Origin: Streptomyces rimosus subsp. rimosus
GTDB taxonomy: Bacteria > Actinomycetota > Actinomycetes > Streptomycetales > Streptomycetaceae
DNA length: 64,000 nucleotides
Direction: 5' to 3'
Assembly (NCBI RefSeq): GCF_000720725.1
Contig: NZ_JOCQ01000006.1
Location: 62,001 to 126,000, forward strand
Positions 34,219 to 42,126 of the stretch are shown in pieces. The notes below the pieces were generated by a model. That model had not been told where the DNA came from. It saw only the letters and a program-made list of their open reading frames with translations, and did not search any database. How positions within the stretch are numbered: position 1 is the first letter of the stretch; each line of letters opens with the position of its first letter. Made by a program: the position numbers and the translations under genes.

Positions 34219-34221
34219 CCG

Positions 34222-34605
34222 ATGGCCGGTTCGCCGCGTCGTGACGAGCCGTCTCGTGACCAGCCGCGTCGTGACCAGCCGTGTCCCGACCAGCCGTGTC
34301 CGGGCCGGGACCCGGGTCTGCAGCCGGAGCGCACCCGGCTCGCCTGGCGCCGCACCACCCTGTCCTGCACGGCGGTCGCGATCCTCGCGGGCCGCCAGGT
34401 GGTGCAGCACCACGCCCCGGGCCCGGTGGTGGTCGTGGCGGTCGCGCTGGTGCTGCTGGTGTGGATCGCGTTCATGGCGGCGGCGCACGTACGGATGCGG
34501 GCGATGTGCGACAGCCGGCCGCCGGTCCTGTCCGCCCGTACGGCCCTGGCTTTGGTGGCCTGCACCTGCGCACTGGCGGCGCTCGGCGCGGCGATCCTCG
34601 TGTGA
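34222..34605 (+). CDS. DUF202 membrane protein with N-terminal pentapeptide repeats
   Basis: 127 residues. GLQPERTRLAWRRTTLSC is the DUF202 entry, then three hydrophobic helices. Residues 5-28 are a degenerate R-D-Q-P-x pentapeptide array coded by a 15-bp tandem repeat, absent from its partner. It lies three bases after the other DUF202 gene, so the two are probably co-translated. Confidence 0.82.
   Translation: MAGSPRRDEPSRDQPRRDQPCPDQPCPGRDPGLQPERTRLAWRRTTLSCTAVAILAGRQVVQHHAPGPVVVVAVALVLLVWIAFMAAAHVRMRAMCDSRPPVLSARTALALVACTCALAALGAAILV
34237..34308. repeat. 15-bp in-frame tandem repeat, 4-5 copies
   Basis: CGTCGTGACCAGCCG-type units start at 34237, 34252, 34267 and 34282, with a decayed copy at 34297. 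They encode the RDQPR-like pentapeptides of the second DUF202 protein. Confidence 0.93.
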
Positions 34606-34680
34606 GGCCGACCGGTCCGAGACGGACCGGCCCTTTCCGGCCGGGTGACCCACATCCCGGACTCACCCCCTGGACGCCAT

Positions 34681-34694
34681 ACCGACTAGTCGGC
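34681..34694. promoter_or_regulatory. Palindromic operator ACCGACTAGTCGGC
   Basis: Contains a perfect 12-bp palindrome CCGACTAGTCGG with flanking AT on both sides. It lies about 60 bp before the phosphotransferase/acyl-CoA dehydrogenase operon. A related site occurs at 41975-41988 before the SDR/acyl-CoA ligase operon, and a TetR gene (38615-39256) lies between them. Confidence 0.7.
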
Positions 34695-34756
34695 ATGATC
34701 GTACCGGCCCGGTTGCCCGACCGTGGCGACCGCCTCTTTCCGTACGGAGGAGCACG

Positions 34757-35827
34757 ATGAGCGACGGCACCCCTCCCCCGCGGTCCCCGGTGCGGCCGGG
34801 TCCACCGGGGCTCGACCTGGAGCGGCTGCGGGACCATCTGGACCGGGAGCGCCCCGGCACGGTGCGGGGCCCCCTGGATGCCGGGCTGATCGAAGGCGGC
34901 CGGTCCAACCTCACCTACCGGATCACCGACGGCACCGGCCAGTGGGTCGTCCGCCGCCCGCCGCTCGGCCACGTACTGGCCACCGCGCACGACATGCGGC
35001 GCGAGTTCCGGGTGATCAGCGCGCTGCACCCGACGGCGGTGCCGGTGCCCGAGGCGCTGCTGCTGTGCGAGGACGAGTCGGTCCTCGGGGCGCCGTTCTA
35101 CGTGATGGAGCTGGTGGCGGGCACGCCGTACCGTACGGCGGAGCAGCTCGCCGCGCTCGGGCCGGAGCGGACCCGCGGCGTGGTGCTGTCCCTCGTGGAC
35201 ACGCTGGTCGCGCTGCACGCCGTGGACCCGGCGACGGTCGGCCTCACCGACTTCGGACGGCCGGACGGCTTCCTGGAACGGCAGTTGCGCCGCTGGGGCA
35301 AGCAGCTGGCGGCGTCGCGCAGCCGCGACCTGCCGGGCATCGACGCGCTGCACGAGACGCTGGCGACCACGCTGCCCGCCTCACCCGCGCCGGCCGTCGT
35401 GCACGGCGACTACCGCCTGGACAACGTACTGGTGGGCGCCGACGACCGGATCACGGCGGTACTGGACTGGGAGATGTCCACCCTTGGCGACCCGCTGACC
35501 GATCTCGGCCTGCTGGTCATGTACAGCGAGCAGGAGGACGTGCCCGGCTCCCCGATCGCCACCACGCGCGGCGCGCCCGGCCATCCGGAGGCGGCCGAAC
35601 TGATCGAGCGGTACGCGGCCGGGTCCGGCCGGGACGTGTCCGGCATCGCCTGGTACACGGCGTTCGCGTACTTCAAGCTCGCGGTGATCCTGGAGGGCAT
35701 CCACTACCGCTTCACGCTCGGGCAGACCGTCGGCGCGGGCTTCGACCGGATCGGCGAGCTGGTGCCGGTCTTCATCGACCGCGGCCGGGCCACGCTCGAC
35801 ACCCTGACGACCGCCGAGGAAGGCTGA
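34757..35827 (+). CDS. ACAD10/11-type phosphotransferase
   Basis: 356 residues of the APH fold: IEGGRSNLTYRI near the ATP loop, VVHGDYRLDNVLV catalytic loop, VLDWEMSTLGDPLTDLGL metal site. It resembles the kinase domain found fused to, or next to, acyl-CoA dehydrogenase 10/11, which phosphorylates 4-hydroxyacyl-CoA before dehydration. The acyl-CoA dehydrogenase gene follows after nine bases, so the bacterial two-gene form of that system is likely. The start has GGAGCACG upstream. Confidence 0.87.
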   Translation: MSDGTPPPRSPVRPGPPGLDLERLRDHLDRERPGTVRGPLDAGLIEGGRSNLTYRITDGTGQWVVRRPPLGHVLATAHDMRREFRVISALHPTAVPVPEALLLCEDESVLGAPFYVMELVAGTPYRTAEQLAALGPERTRGVVLSLVDTLVALHAVDPATVGLTDFGRPDGFLERQLRRWGKQLAASRSRDLPGIDALHETLATTLPASPAPAVVHGDYRLDNVLVGADDRITAVLDWEMSTLGDPLTDLGLLVMYSEQEDVPGSPIATTRGAPGHPEAAELIERYAAGSGRDVSGIAWYTAFAYFKLAVILEGIHYRFTLGQTVGAGFDRIGELVPVFIDRGRATLDTLTTAEEG

Positions 35828-35836
35828 GGCACACCG

Positions 35837-37051
35837 ATGGACTTCGCATTCGACGCCCGTACCGAGGAGCTGCGGAAGAATCTGCTGTCCTTCATGGACG
35901 AGCAGGTGTACCCGGCCGAGGCGGTCGCCGACGAGCAGCGGGCGGCGCTCGCCTCGCCGTGGGACACCCCGCAGATCGTGGAGGACCTGAAGGCCGAGGC
36001 GCGCAGGCGCGGGCTGTGGAACCTGTTCCTGCCCGACGAGGAGCACGGGGCGGGGCTGACCAACCTCCAGTACGCGCCGCTGGCCGAGATCACCGGCCGC
36101 AGCCCGCAGCTGGCGCCCACCGCACTGAACTGCGCGGCGCCGGACACCGGGAACATGGAGGTGCTGGCACAGTTCGGCTCGGCGGAGCAGAAGAAGCAGT
36201 GGCTGCACCCACTGCTGGCGGGCGAGATCCGGTCGGCGTTCGCGATGACCGAGCCCGACGTGGCCTCCTCGGACGCCACGAACATCGAGACCCGTATCGA
36301 GCGGGACGGCGACCAGTACGTCATCAACGGCCGCAAGTGGTACATCTCCGGCGCGATGAACCCGCTGTGCCGGATCTTCATCGTGATGGGCAAGACCGAC
36401 CCGGACGGCGCGGACGTGCGCCGCCAGCAGTCGATGGTGCTGGTCCCGCGCGACGCCCCGGGCCTCGAAGTCCGCCGCGCCATGCGGGTGTACGGCTACG
36501 AGGACCACTACCACGGCGGCCACGCCGAGGTCGTCTTCCACGACGTGCGGGTACCCGTGGCGAACCTGATCGGCGAGGAGGGCGGCGGCTTTGGCATCGC
36601 ACAGGCCCGGCTCGGCCCCGGCCGCATCCACCACTGCATGCGGCTGATCGGGATGGCCGAGCGCGCGATCGAGCTGATGTGCCGCCGCGCCGTGTCCCGT
36701 ACGGCCTTCGGCAAGCCGCTGGCGCGCCAGGGCACCGTCCAGCAGTGGATCGCCGACGCGCGGGTGGCCGTGGAGCAGCTGCGGCTGCTGGTGCTGAAGA
36801 CCGCGTGGCTGATGGACACCGTGGGCAACAAGGGCGCGCACACGGAGATCCAGGCCATCAAGATCGCAACACCGCGTACGGTCGTGGACATCCTCGACCG
36901 GGCCGTGCAGCTGCACGGCGCGGGCGGGGTGAGCCAGGACTTCCCGCTGGCGGAGCTGTGGGCGGCGGCGCGCACGTTGCGCCTGGCGGACGGGCCGGAC
37001 GAGGTGCACCAGCGGTCGCTGGCGCGGCGGGAGCTGAAGGCCTACATGTGA
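35837..37051 (+). CDS. Acyl-CoA dehydrogenase (ACAD11-like)
   Basis: 404 residues with the three ACAD regions: FAMTEPDVASSDATN (flavin loop), KWYISGAMNP, and C-terminal helices with RTAFGKPLARQGTVQQWIA and VQLHGAGGVSQDFPLAE. This wording matches the ACAD10/11 branch. Together with the upstream kinase it would process 4-hydroxyacyl-CoAs so that beta-oxidation can continue. The substrate chain length is unknown. Confidence 0.9.
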   Translation: MDFAFDARTEELRKNLLSFMDEQVYPAEAVADEQRAALASPWDTPQIVEDLKAEARRRGLWNLFLPDEEHGAGLTNLQYAPLAEITGRSPQLAPTALNCAAPDTGNMEVLAQFGSAEQKKQWLHPLLAGEIRSAFAMTEPDVASSDATNIETRIERDGDQYVINGRKWYISGAMNPLCRIFIVMGKTDPDGADVRRQQSMVLVPRDAPGLEVRRAMRVYGYEDHYHGGHAEVVFHDVRVPVANLIGEEGGGFGIAQARLGPGRIHHCMRLIGMAERAIELMCRRAVSRTAFGKPLARQGTVQQWIADARVAVEQLRLLVLKTAWLMDTVGNKGAHTEIQAIKIATPRTVVDILDRAVQLHGAGGVSQDFPLAELWAAARTLRLADGPDEVHQRSLARRELKAYM

Positions 37052-37059
37052 CACTGGAC

Positions 37060-37099
37060 CCGCATCCATTCTCTGACTAAGGTCAGGGAATGGATGCGG
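37060..37099. promoter_or_regulatory. 40-bp palindrome over the MarR-GNAT start codon
   Basis: Left arm CCGCATCCATTCTCTGAC (37060-37077), spacer TAAG, right arm GTCAGGGAATGGATGCGG (37082-37099); one mismatch in 18 pairs. The ATG of the next gene is within the right arm. It may be an operator for autoregulation, a terminator for the acyl-CoA dehydrogenase operon (stop at 37051), or both. Confidence 0.8.
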
Positions 37100-37980
37100 C
37101 ACAGATCAAGCAGGTGCGGCGCTTCAACCGCACCGTCACCGAACGCGTGGGCGTGCTCCACGACCACTACCTCGGCCGCGACCGGCCCATCGGCGAGGCC
37201 CGGCTGCTCTGGGAGATCGGCGAGCGGGGGCAGGACGTACGGCGGCTGCGCGAGCGCCTCGGGCTGGACTCCGGTTACCTGAGCCGGCTGCTGCGCTCCC
37301 TGGAGGCCGACGGCCTGGTCACGGTGGAGCCGCAGCCCGAGGACCGGCGCGTGCGCACCGTCCGGCTCACCGAAGCGGGCCGCGCGGAGCACGCCGCGCT
37401 GGACGACCGCAGCAACGAGCTGGCCGGCTCCCTGCTGGAGCCGCTCAACGCCGGCCAGCGCGCCCGGCTGGTCGCCGCCATGGCCGAGGTCGACCGGCTG
37501 CTGACCGCCACGACGGTCACGCTGGACGCCGTCGACCCGGCCCACCCCGACGCGCAGCACTGCCTGAAGGCCTACTTCGCCGAGATGCAGGAACAGTTCG
37601 AGACCGGTTTCGACCCCACTCGGAGCCTGCTGCCCGACGCCGGTGAACTCCGGCCGCCGAACGGCCTGTTCCTGGTCGCCCGGCTGCACGGCGCACCCGT
37701 CGGCTGCGCGGGCCTGAAGCTGCCGCCCGGCGCCCCGGCCGAGGCCAAACGCATGTGGGTGGCTCCCGACGCGCGACGGCTCGGCCTCGGCCGCCGCCTG
37801 CTGGGCGAGCTGGAGGCACGGGCCGTACGGCACGGCCGTGACGTCCTGCGCCTGGACACCAACAAGGCGCTCGGCGGCGCCATCGACCTGTACCGCTCGT
37901 ACGGCTTCGAAGAGGTCCCGGCCTTCAACGACGAGCCGTACGCCCACCACTGGTTCGAGAAGCGGATCGGCGGGGTCTGA
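37090..37980 (+). CDS. MarR-GNAT fusion protein
   Basis: 296 residues. The N-terminal half is a MarR winged helix (GEARLLWEIGERGQDVRRL, LDSGYLSRLLRSLEADGLV, RTVRLTEAGRAEH). The C-terminal half is a GNAT acetyltransferase with GCAGLKLPPG, VAPDARRLGLGRRLLGELE (acetyl-CoA loop) and DLYRSYGFEEVPAF. Such fusions are known in actinobacteria and may couple DNA binding to acetylation. The start codon lies inside a large palindrome and has no normal ribosome binding site, so the transcript may be leaderless or poorly led. Confidence 0.88.
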   Translation: MDAAQIKQVRRFNRTVTERVGVLHDHYLGRDRPIGEARLLWEIGERGQDVRRLRERLGLDSGYLSRLLRSLEADGLVTVEPQPEDRRVRTVRLTEAGRAEHAALDDRSNELAGSLLEPLNAGQRARLVAAMAEVDRLLTATTVTLDAVDPAHPDAQHCLKAYFAEMQEQFETGFDPTRSLLPDAGELRPPNGLFLVARLHGAPVGCAGLKLPPGAPAEAKRMWVAPDARRLGLGRRLLGELEARAVRHGRDVLRLDTNKALGGAIDLYRSYGFEEVPAFNDEPYAHHWFEKRIGGV

Positions 37981-38048
37981 GGGACCGGCGCCGCCAACGA
38001 CCGGTGACGGCCCCTGTCCGGCGACCACCGTCGGCCTAGGGTTGCCGC

Positions 38049-38591
38049 ATGCCGCATGACATCGACCGGCCGCGATGGGCCGACAACCCCCGGCTGAACT
38101 CCTGGCTGGCAGCCCAGCGCGCTGCCTTTCCCGCGTGGAGCAAGGAACTGGGCGATGAATGGGACTTCAGCCTGGCCTCGGTCGGGCTCCTCGAAGACGC
38201 TCTCAAGAGCCGGTACGCCGACCGGCACGAAGCCGACATCGATCGTGACAGCCCCTTTGCCGCGGTAGCCGCCTGGTACTTGGGCGAGGTATTCGTACGC
38301 AACCTCGGTCTCGTCTGGCGGTGCGTCCCCGAGGAACCGCCCACGCCGCCGCCCGCGGGCGGCTACCCAGTGGTGTACGCCGCCCGGGAGTCGATTCCGG
38401 CGGACGCTCTCGATCGGCTCGACGAGGACGAGGCCGTCGGCGGGGAGGACGACAGCGTCCCCTGGTGGCCTGTCATCGACCCGGCCGACACACTACGAGC
38501 CACTTCCACTGGAGAAGGGGAATGGCGCCTGCTCGACCTCGTCGCCGACTGCGAAGAGTTCAACCGCTGGTGCAGGTCCTTCGAGACCTGA
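38049..38591 (+). CDS. Hypothetical cytosolic protein
   Basis: 180 residues, acidic, with no signal peptide or membrane segment. Tryptophan-rich N-terminus (RPRWADNPRLNSWLAAQ, FPAWSKELGDEWDFSL), then a helix with AAWYLGEVFVRNLGLVW, and an acidic stretch DEDEAVGGEDD. No family is recognised. It is a single gene between convergent neighbours. Confidence 0.7.
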   Translation: MPHDIDRPRWADNPRLNSWLAAQRAAFPAWSKELGDEWDFSLASVGLLEDALKSRYADRHEADIDRDSPFAAVAAWYLGEVFVRNLGLVWRCVPEEPPTPPPAGGYPVVYAARESIPADALDRLDEDEAVGGEDDSVPWWPVIDPADTLRATSTGEGEWRLLDLVADCEEFNRWCRSFET

Positions 38592-38614
38592 GCCCTGCCG
38601 TTGTCCGGTGCCCC

Positions 38615-39256
38615 TCACGGCCGCAGTGCCCGCAGCAGCAGGTCGGCGAGGTGGTCGGCGACCTGCTGGGGGGTGAGCGGGCCGTCCTCGCGGTACCAGG
38701 TGCCGAGGTGGTGCACCGAACCGAAGTGGTAGTCCACGACCAGGTCGGCGGGGGTGGCGCTGCTGAACACCCCGGTGCGCTGGCCCTCTTCGACCAGTGC
38801 GCGGAACCGCTCGTGGTAGCGCCGCCGCTCGGCCCGTACCTGCTTGTCCTTCTCGGGCGAGAGGTGGTGCATCGAGCGGAAGAAGATCTTCGTGTCGTCG
38901 AGGTTCTCGATGGTGGTGACCACGACGTCCGCCGCGGCGTCCCGCAGCCGCCGCTCCACCGGCGCGTCGTCGTCCGCGAAGTGGTCCAGGCGCTCCTGCT
39001 GGAGCCGCAGCACCCGGCCGTACACCTCGTGCAGCAGGTCGTCCTTGGAGCCGAAGTAGTGGTACAGGGCGCCCTTGGTGACGCCGGCGGCCTCCACGAT
39101 TTCCTGGACGGAGGTGCGGTCGTAGCCCCGCTCGGCGAAGAGGCGGGTGGCGGTGGCCAGCAGCCGCTGGGCCACGGGCTTGGCGGTTGCGGTGCCTGCG
39201 GAATTCCCCGTGCTCCCGGCGCTCCCGGTACTCCCGCCGTCCGTCGTGCCGGCCAT
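38615..39256 (-). CDS. TetR-family regulator of acyl-CoA metabolism (probable)
   Basis: 213 residues. After a Gly/Ser/Thr-rich tail (residues 1-25) comes a standard TetR helix-turn-helix: LLATATRLFAERGYDRTSVQ, EAAGVTKGALYHYFGSKDDLL. The ligand domain (FFRSMHHLSPEKDKQVRAERR) resembles regulators found with acyl-CoA synthetase genes. It lies 3' of the SDR and ligase genes on the same strand. The operator sites at 34681 and 41975 are its likely targets. Confidence 0.88.
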   Translation of the reverse strand: MAGTTDGGSTGSAGSTGNSAGTATAKPVAQRLLATATRLFAERGYDRTSVQEIVEAAGVTKGALYHYFGSKDDLLHEVYGRVLRLQQERLDHFADDDAPVERRLRDAAADVVVTTIENLDDTKIFFRSMHHLSPEKDKQVRAERRRYHERFRALVEEGQRTGVFSSATPADLVVDYHFGSVHHLGTWYREDGPLTPQQVADHLADLLLRALRP

Positions 39257-39302
39257 CGCCCTCACCTGTCCCTCGTGCGTCGTGCGCTGTGCGTCATGCG
39301 TC

Positions 39303-39367
39303 GTGTCGTTGCGTGGTGTCGCTGCGTGGTGTCGCTGCGTGGTGTCGCTGCGTGGTGTCGCTGCGTG
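39303..39367. repeat. 13-bp tandem repeat, 5 copies
   Basis: GTGTCGCTGCGTG repeated at 39303 (one mismatch), 39316, 39329, 39342 and 39355; four copies are identical. It lies between the ligase stop (39386) and the TetR start (39256). Non-coding. Confidence 0.97.
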
Positions 39368-39385
39368 GTGCCCCCGCGGGCGCGG

Positions 39386-41101
39386 TCAGCCGCGCCCGCG
39401 CAGTTCCCGCCTGAGGATCTTGCCACTGGTCGTCTTCGGCAGCTCGGGCAGGATCTCCACCTGGCGCGGGTACTTGTACGCGGCCAGCCGCTCCTTGCAG
39501 TACCCGGCCAGCTCGGCCGGCTCCGCGTGCTGCCCGGGCCGCAGGCTCACATACGCCTTGACCGACTCGCCCCGGTACGCGTCCGGCACGCCGACCACGG
39601 CCGCCTCGCGCACCGCGGGGTGGCCGTAGAGCACGTCCTCGACCTCCCGCGGCCACACCTTGAAGCCGGACGCGTTGATCATGTCCTTCTTGCGGTCCAC
39701 GACGTACAGCCAGCCGCCCGCGTCCATGAAACCGATGTCGCCGGTGCGCAGTTCACCGTCCGGCAGGGCCTCGGCGGTGGCGTCCGGGCGGCGCCAGTAA
39801 CCGGGCACCACCTGCGGGCCGCGCACCGCGATCTCGCCCTGCTCCCCGAACGGCACGTCCCGGCCCTGGTCGTCGATGATCCGGATGACCGTGTCGGGGC
39901 CCGGCACGCCGACGGCGAGGGTGCCGGAGGCCGGGTCGACGGGCGCCTCGCGGCCGGGCGGGACGCTGGCGCAGGGGGCGGTGCACTCGGTCAGCCCGTA
40001 ACCGTTGTGCAGGTACGGGCCGAAGTCCGCGCGGAACTTCTCGACCAGCGCGGGCGGCAGCGGCGCCCCGCCCGAGGAGAGGGAGGAGAAGGACGCGAAG
40101 TGGTCGCGGGTGACGCCGGGGTGGGCCGTCAGCGCCATGTAGGCGGTGGACGGGCCGACGGTGTAGGCGGGCCGGTGCTCCAGGAAGGCGTCTAGGACGA
40201 CACCCGGCTCGAAGCGGTAGGCCAGCGCGAGGGTGCCGGCGTTGGCGAAGCAGGCGGCCAGTTCGCAGACCATGCCGGTGATGTGGAACAGCGGGGCCAG
40301 CGCGAAGTAGGTGGCGCCGTCGGGCAGGCCGAGGCCGGTGCGCTGCCGCTCGGCGTTGTAGGCGATGTTGCCGTGGGTGTTGGTGGCGCCCTTGGGCGTG
40401 CCGCTGGTGCCCGAGGTGTAGCTGATCAGGGCGGTGTCGGCGGCGTCCGGTCCGGCCACGCCGGGCGGCCGTCCCTCGTACGCGCGGGCCGCCGCCAGCA
40501 GGTCGTCGGCGCCCTCGCGCGGCCCGAGCCGCTCGCCGCGCAGCACGCGCGCGTCGTCGCGGGTCTGGAGGTCCCGCTCGCAGGCGGTCAGGGCGATCCG
40601 CACGGAGGGCGCGGCGGCAGCCGTCGTACGCAGGAACGCGTCCCAGGTGTGGTCCGCGCAGACGATCGCGGTGACCTCGGCGTCGGTGAGGATGTGCGTC
40701 ATCTCGGCGGACTTGTACATGGGGTTGACGGGGACGACGATGCCGCCCGCCTTCCAGATGCCGAGCAGCGCGAGGGCGAAGTGCGGGGTGTTCTGGAGCA
40801 TGATCGCGGCACGGTCGCCGGGCCGGAAGCCGTGTGCCGCCAGGTGCCCGGCCACGCCGTCGCTGAGCGCGTCGACCTCCGCGTACGAGAGCCGGCCGTC
40901 GAAGTAGGCGAGGGCGGTGCGGTCCGGGGCCCGGCGGGCGGCTTCCCGGAAGGCGTGCAGGGCGGAGGGGTGCGGGTGGACGGGGGCGCGCTGGGCGTCG
41001 GTGAGCTGGGCGAGCCAGGGCTTGTCCTGGTAGGAGGGCGTCTTGCCCTGGTGGGAGGGCGTCTTGCCCCGCTGGGAGGCCTCGTCCTGGTAGGAGGTCA
41101 T
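39386..41101 (-). CDS. Acyl-CoA synthetase (ANL family)
   Basis: 571 residues. Motifs in order: YTSGTSGTPKGATNTHGN (P-loop), HNGYGLTECTAP, ELRTGDIGFMD, and the C-terminal lysine in LPKTTSGKILRREL. The length is normal for medium/long-chain or aryl acid CoA ligases. ATG at 41101 overlaps the SDR stop by four bases (ATGA). The first residues contain GKTPSHQ-GKTPSYQ heptapeptides from a 21-bp repeat. With SDR and TetR it forms an acid-degradation operon. Confidence 0.92.
   Translation of the reverse strand: MTSYQDEASQRGKTPSHQGKTPSYQDKPWLAQLTDAQRAPVHPHPSALHAFREAARRAPDRTALAYFDGRLSYAEVDALSDGVAGHLAAHGFRPGDRAAIMLQNTPHFALALLGIWKAGGIVVPVNPMYKSAEMTHILTDAEVTAIVCADHTWDAFLRTTAAAAPSVRIALTACERDLQTRDDARVLRGERLGPREGADDLLAAARAYEGRPPGVAGPDAADTALISYTSGTSGTPKGATNTHGNIAYNAERQRTGLGLPDGATYFALAPLFHITGMVCELAACFANAGTLALAYRFEPGVVLDAFLEHRPAYTVGPSTAYMALTAHPGVTRDHFASFSSLSSGGAPLPPALVEKFRADFGPYLHNGYGLTECTAPCASVPPGREAPVDPASGTLAVGVPGPDTVIRIIDDQGRDVPFGEQGEIAVRGPQVVPGYWRRPDATAEALPDGELRTGDIGFMDAGGWLYVVDRKKDMINASGFKVWPREVEDVLYGHPAVREAAVVGVPDAYRGESVKAYVSLRPGQHAEPAELAGYCKERLAAYKYPRQVEILPELPKTTSGKILRRELRGRG
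41021..41096. repeat. 21-bp in-frame tandem repeat, about 3 copies
   Basis: CTTGCCCTGGTGGGAGGGCG-type units start at 41021, 41042 and 41063, with a partial one at 41084. They encode the heptapeptide repeats at the start of the acyl-CoA synthetase. Confidence 0.88.
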
Positions 41102-41919
41102 CGGGCCACCTCCTCGGCCGCGGCGGCACCGGTGTCCGGCTCCACGACGGCCTCCGGCCGCCCGGCGCCTTCCAGCTTCCGCTGGAGGCGGTTCATGCCG
41201 CCCAGCCACCGCTCGGTGTCGCCCGCCCGCGCGGTGTAGTACTCCCCGACCTCCGGGTGCGGCAGCACCAGGAACCGCTCCTCCGCCATCGCCGCGAAGA
41301 GCGCGTCGGCGACGGCGGCGGGCTCGATCGCCGTCGGGGTCAGCACCAGTTCCCCGGCCGCGCCGGTGGCCGCGAGCATGTCGGTGCGCACCCCCTGCGG
41401 ACAGATCGCGTGCACGGCTATGCCGCGGTGCCGGTACGTGAGCGACAGCCACTCCGCGAAGGCGTACGCGCCGTGCTTGGTGACGCTGTACGGGGCCGCG
41501 CCCACCATGGTCAGCAGGCCCGCCGCGGACACGGTGGACACGAACCGGCCCGCGCCACGCTCCAGCCACTCGGGCAGCAGCGCGCGGGCGGCCCGTACAT
41601 GCGCCATCACGTTGACGTCCCAGGCCAGCTCCCAGGCGTCGTCCGGCGCCTCGGGCCCGCCGCCGGTGCCGACCCCGGCATTGGCGCAGAAGATGTCGAC
41701 GGTCCCGCCGAGCGCTTCACGGGCTGCGGGCACGACGGTGGAGGCGTCCCCGGGCACGGCGACCGCGCCGATCTCCCGGGCTGTCGCCTCGGCCTTGGCC
41801 GCGTCCAGGTCGTTGACCGCCACCCGCGCCCCTCCGGCGGCGAAGCGGCGGGCCAGCGCGGCACCGATGCCGCCGCCCGCCCCGGTCACCACGACTGTCC
41901 TGTCCCGTACGGCTTCCAC
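41098..41919 (-). CDS. Short-chain dehydrogenase/reductase
   Basis: 273 residues. TGAGGGIGAAL cofactor loop, ANAGVG, catalytic serine in STVSAAGLL, and YSVTKHGAYAF. The GTG start has GAGGGAGACC upstream. It is the first gene of the SDR-ligase operon; the operator-like ACTAACCAGTCGGT lies 56 bp upstream. It probably oxidises a hydroxy intermediate in fatty or aryl acid breakdown. Confidence 0.9.
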   Translation of the reverse strand: MEAVRDRTVVVTGAGGGIGAALARRFAAGGARVAVNDLDAAKAEATAREIGAVAVPGDASTVVPAAREALGGTVDIFCANAGVGTGGGPEAPDDAWELAWDVNVMAHVRAARALLPEWLERGAGRFVSTVSAAGLLTMVGAAPYSVTKHGAYAFAEWLSLTYRHRGIAVHAICPQGVRTDMLAATGAAGELVLTPTAIEPAAVADALFAAMAEERFLVLPHPEVGEYYTARAGDTERWLGGMNRLQRKLEGAGRPEAVVEPDTGAAAAEEVAR

Positions 41920-41974
41920 CTGCGGTCTCCCTCGGTCGCCCTGATCGGTCGCCCCTGACTCGACTGCCAGGCAG

Positions 41975-41988
41975 ACTAACCAGTCGGT
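41975..41988. promoter_or_regulatory. Operator-like site ACTAACCAGTCGGT
   Basis: Imperfect palindrome AC-Y-R-AC-N2-GT-Y-R-GT, related to the site at 34681-34694. The minus-strand reading CATACCGACT is shared exactly between the two. It sits before the SDR/acyl-CoA synthetase operon. Confidence 0.65.
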
Positions 41989-42126
41989 ATGCCGGAGCGG
42001 AAGGGCGCGGACCGGCCCGTGCGCCGGACGCGGCGAGGGCGCGCGGCACGCCGTCCGGCGCGTTCCCCCGGCGGCCGCCGGGCGTTAGCGTGCGCACCAC
42101 ACTGGCCTGACGGCGGAGGTGGACGC

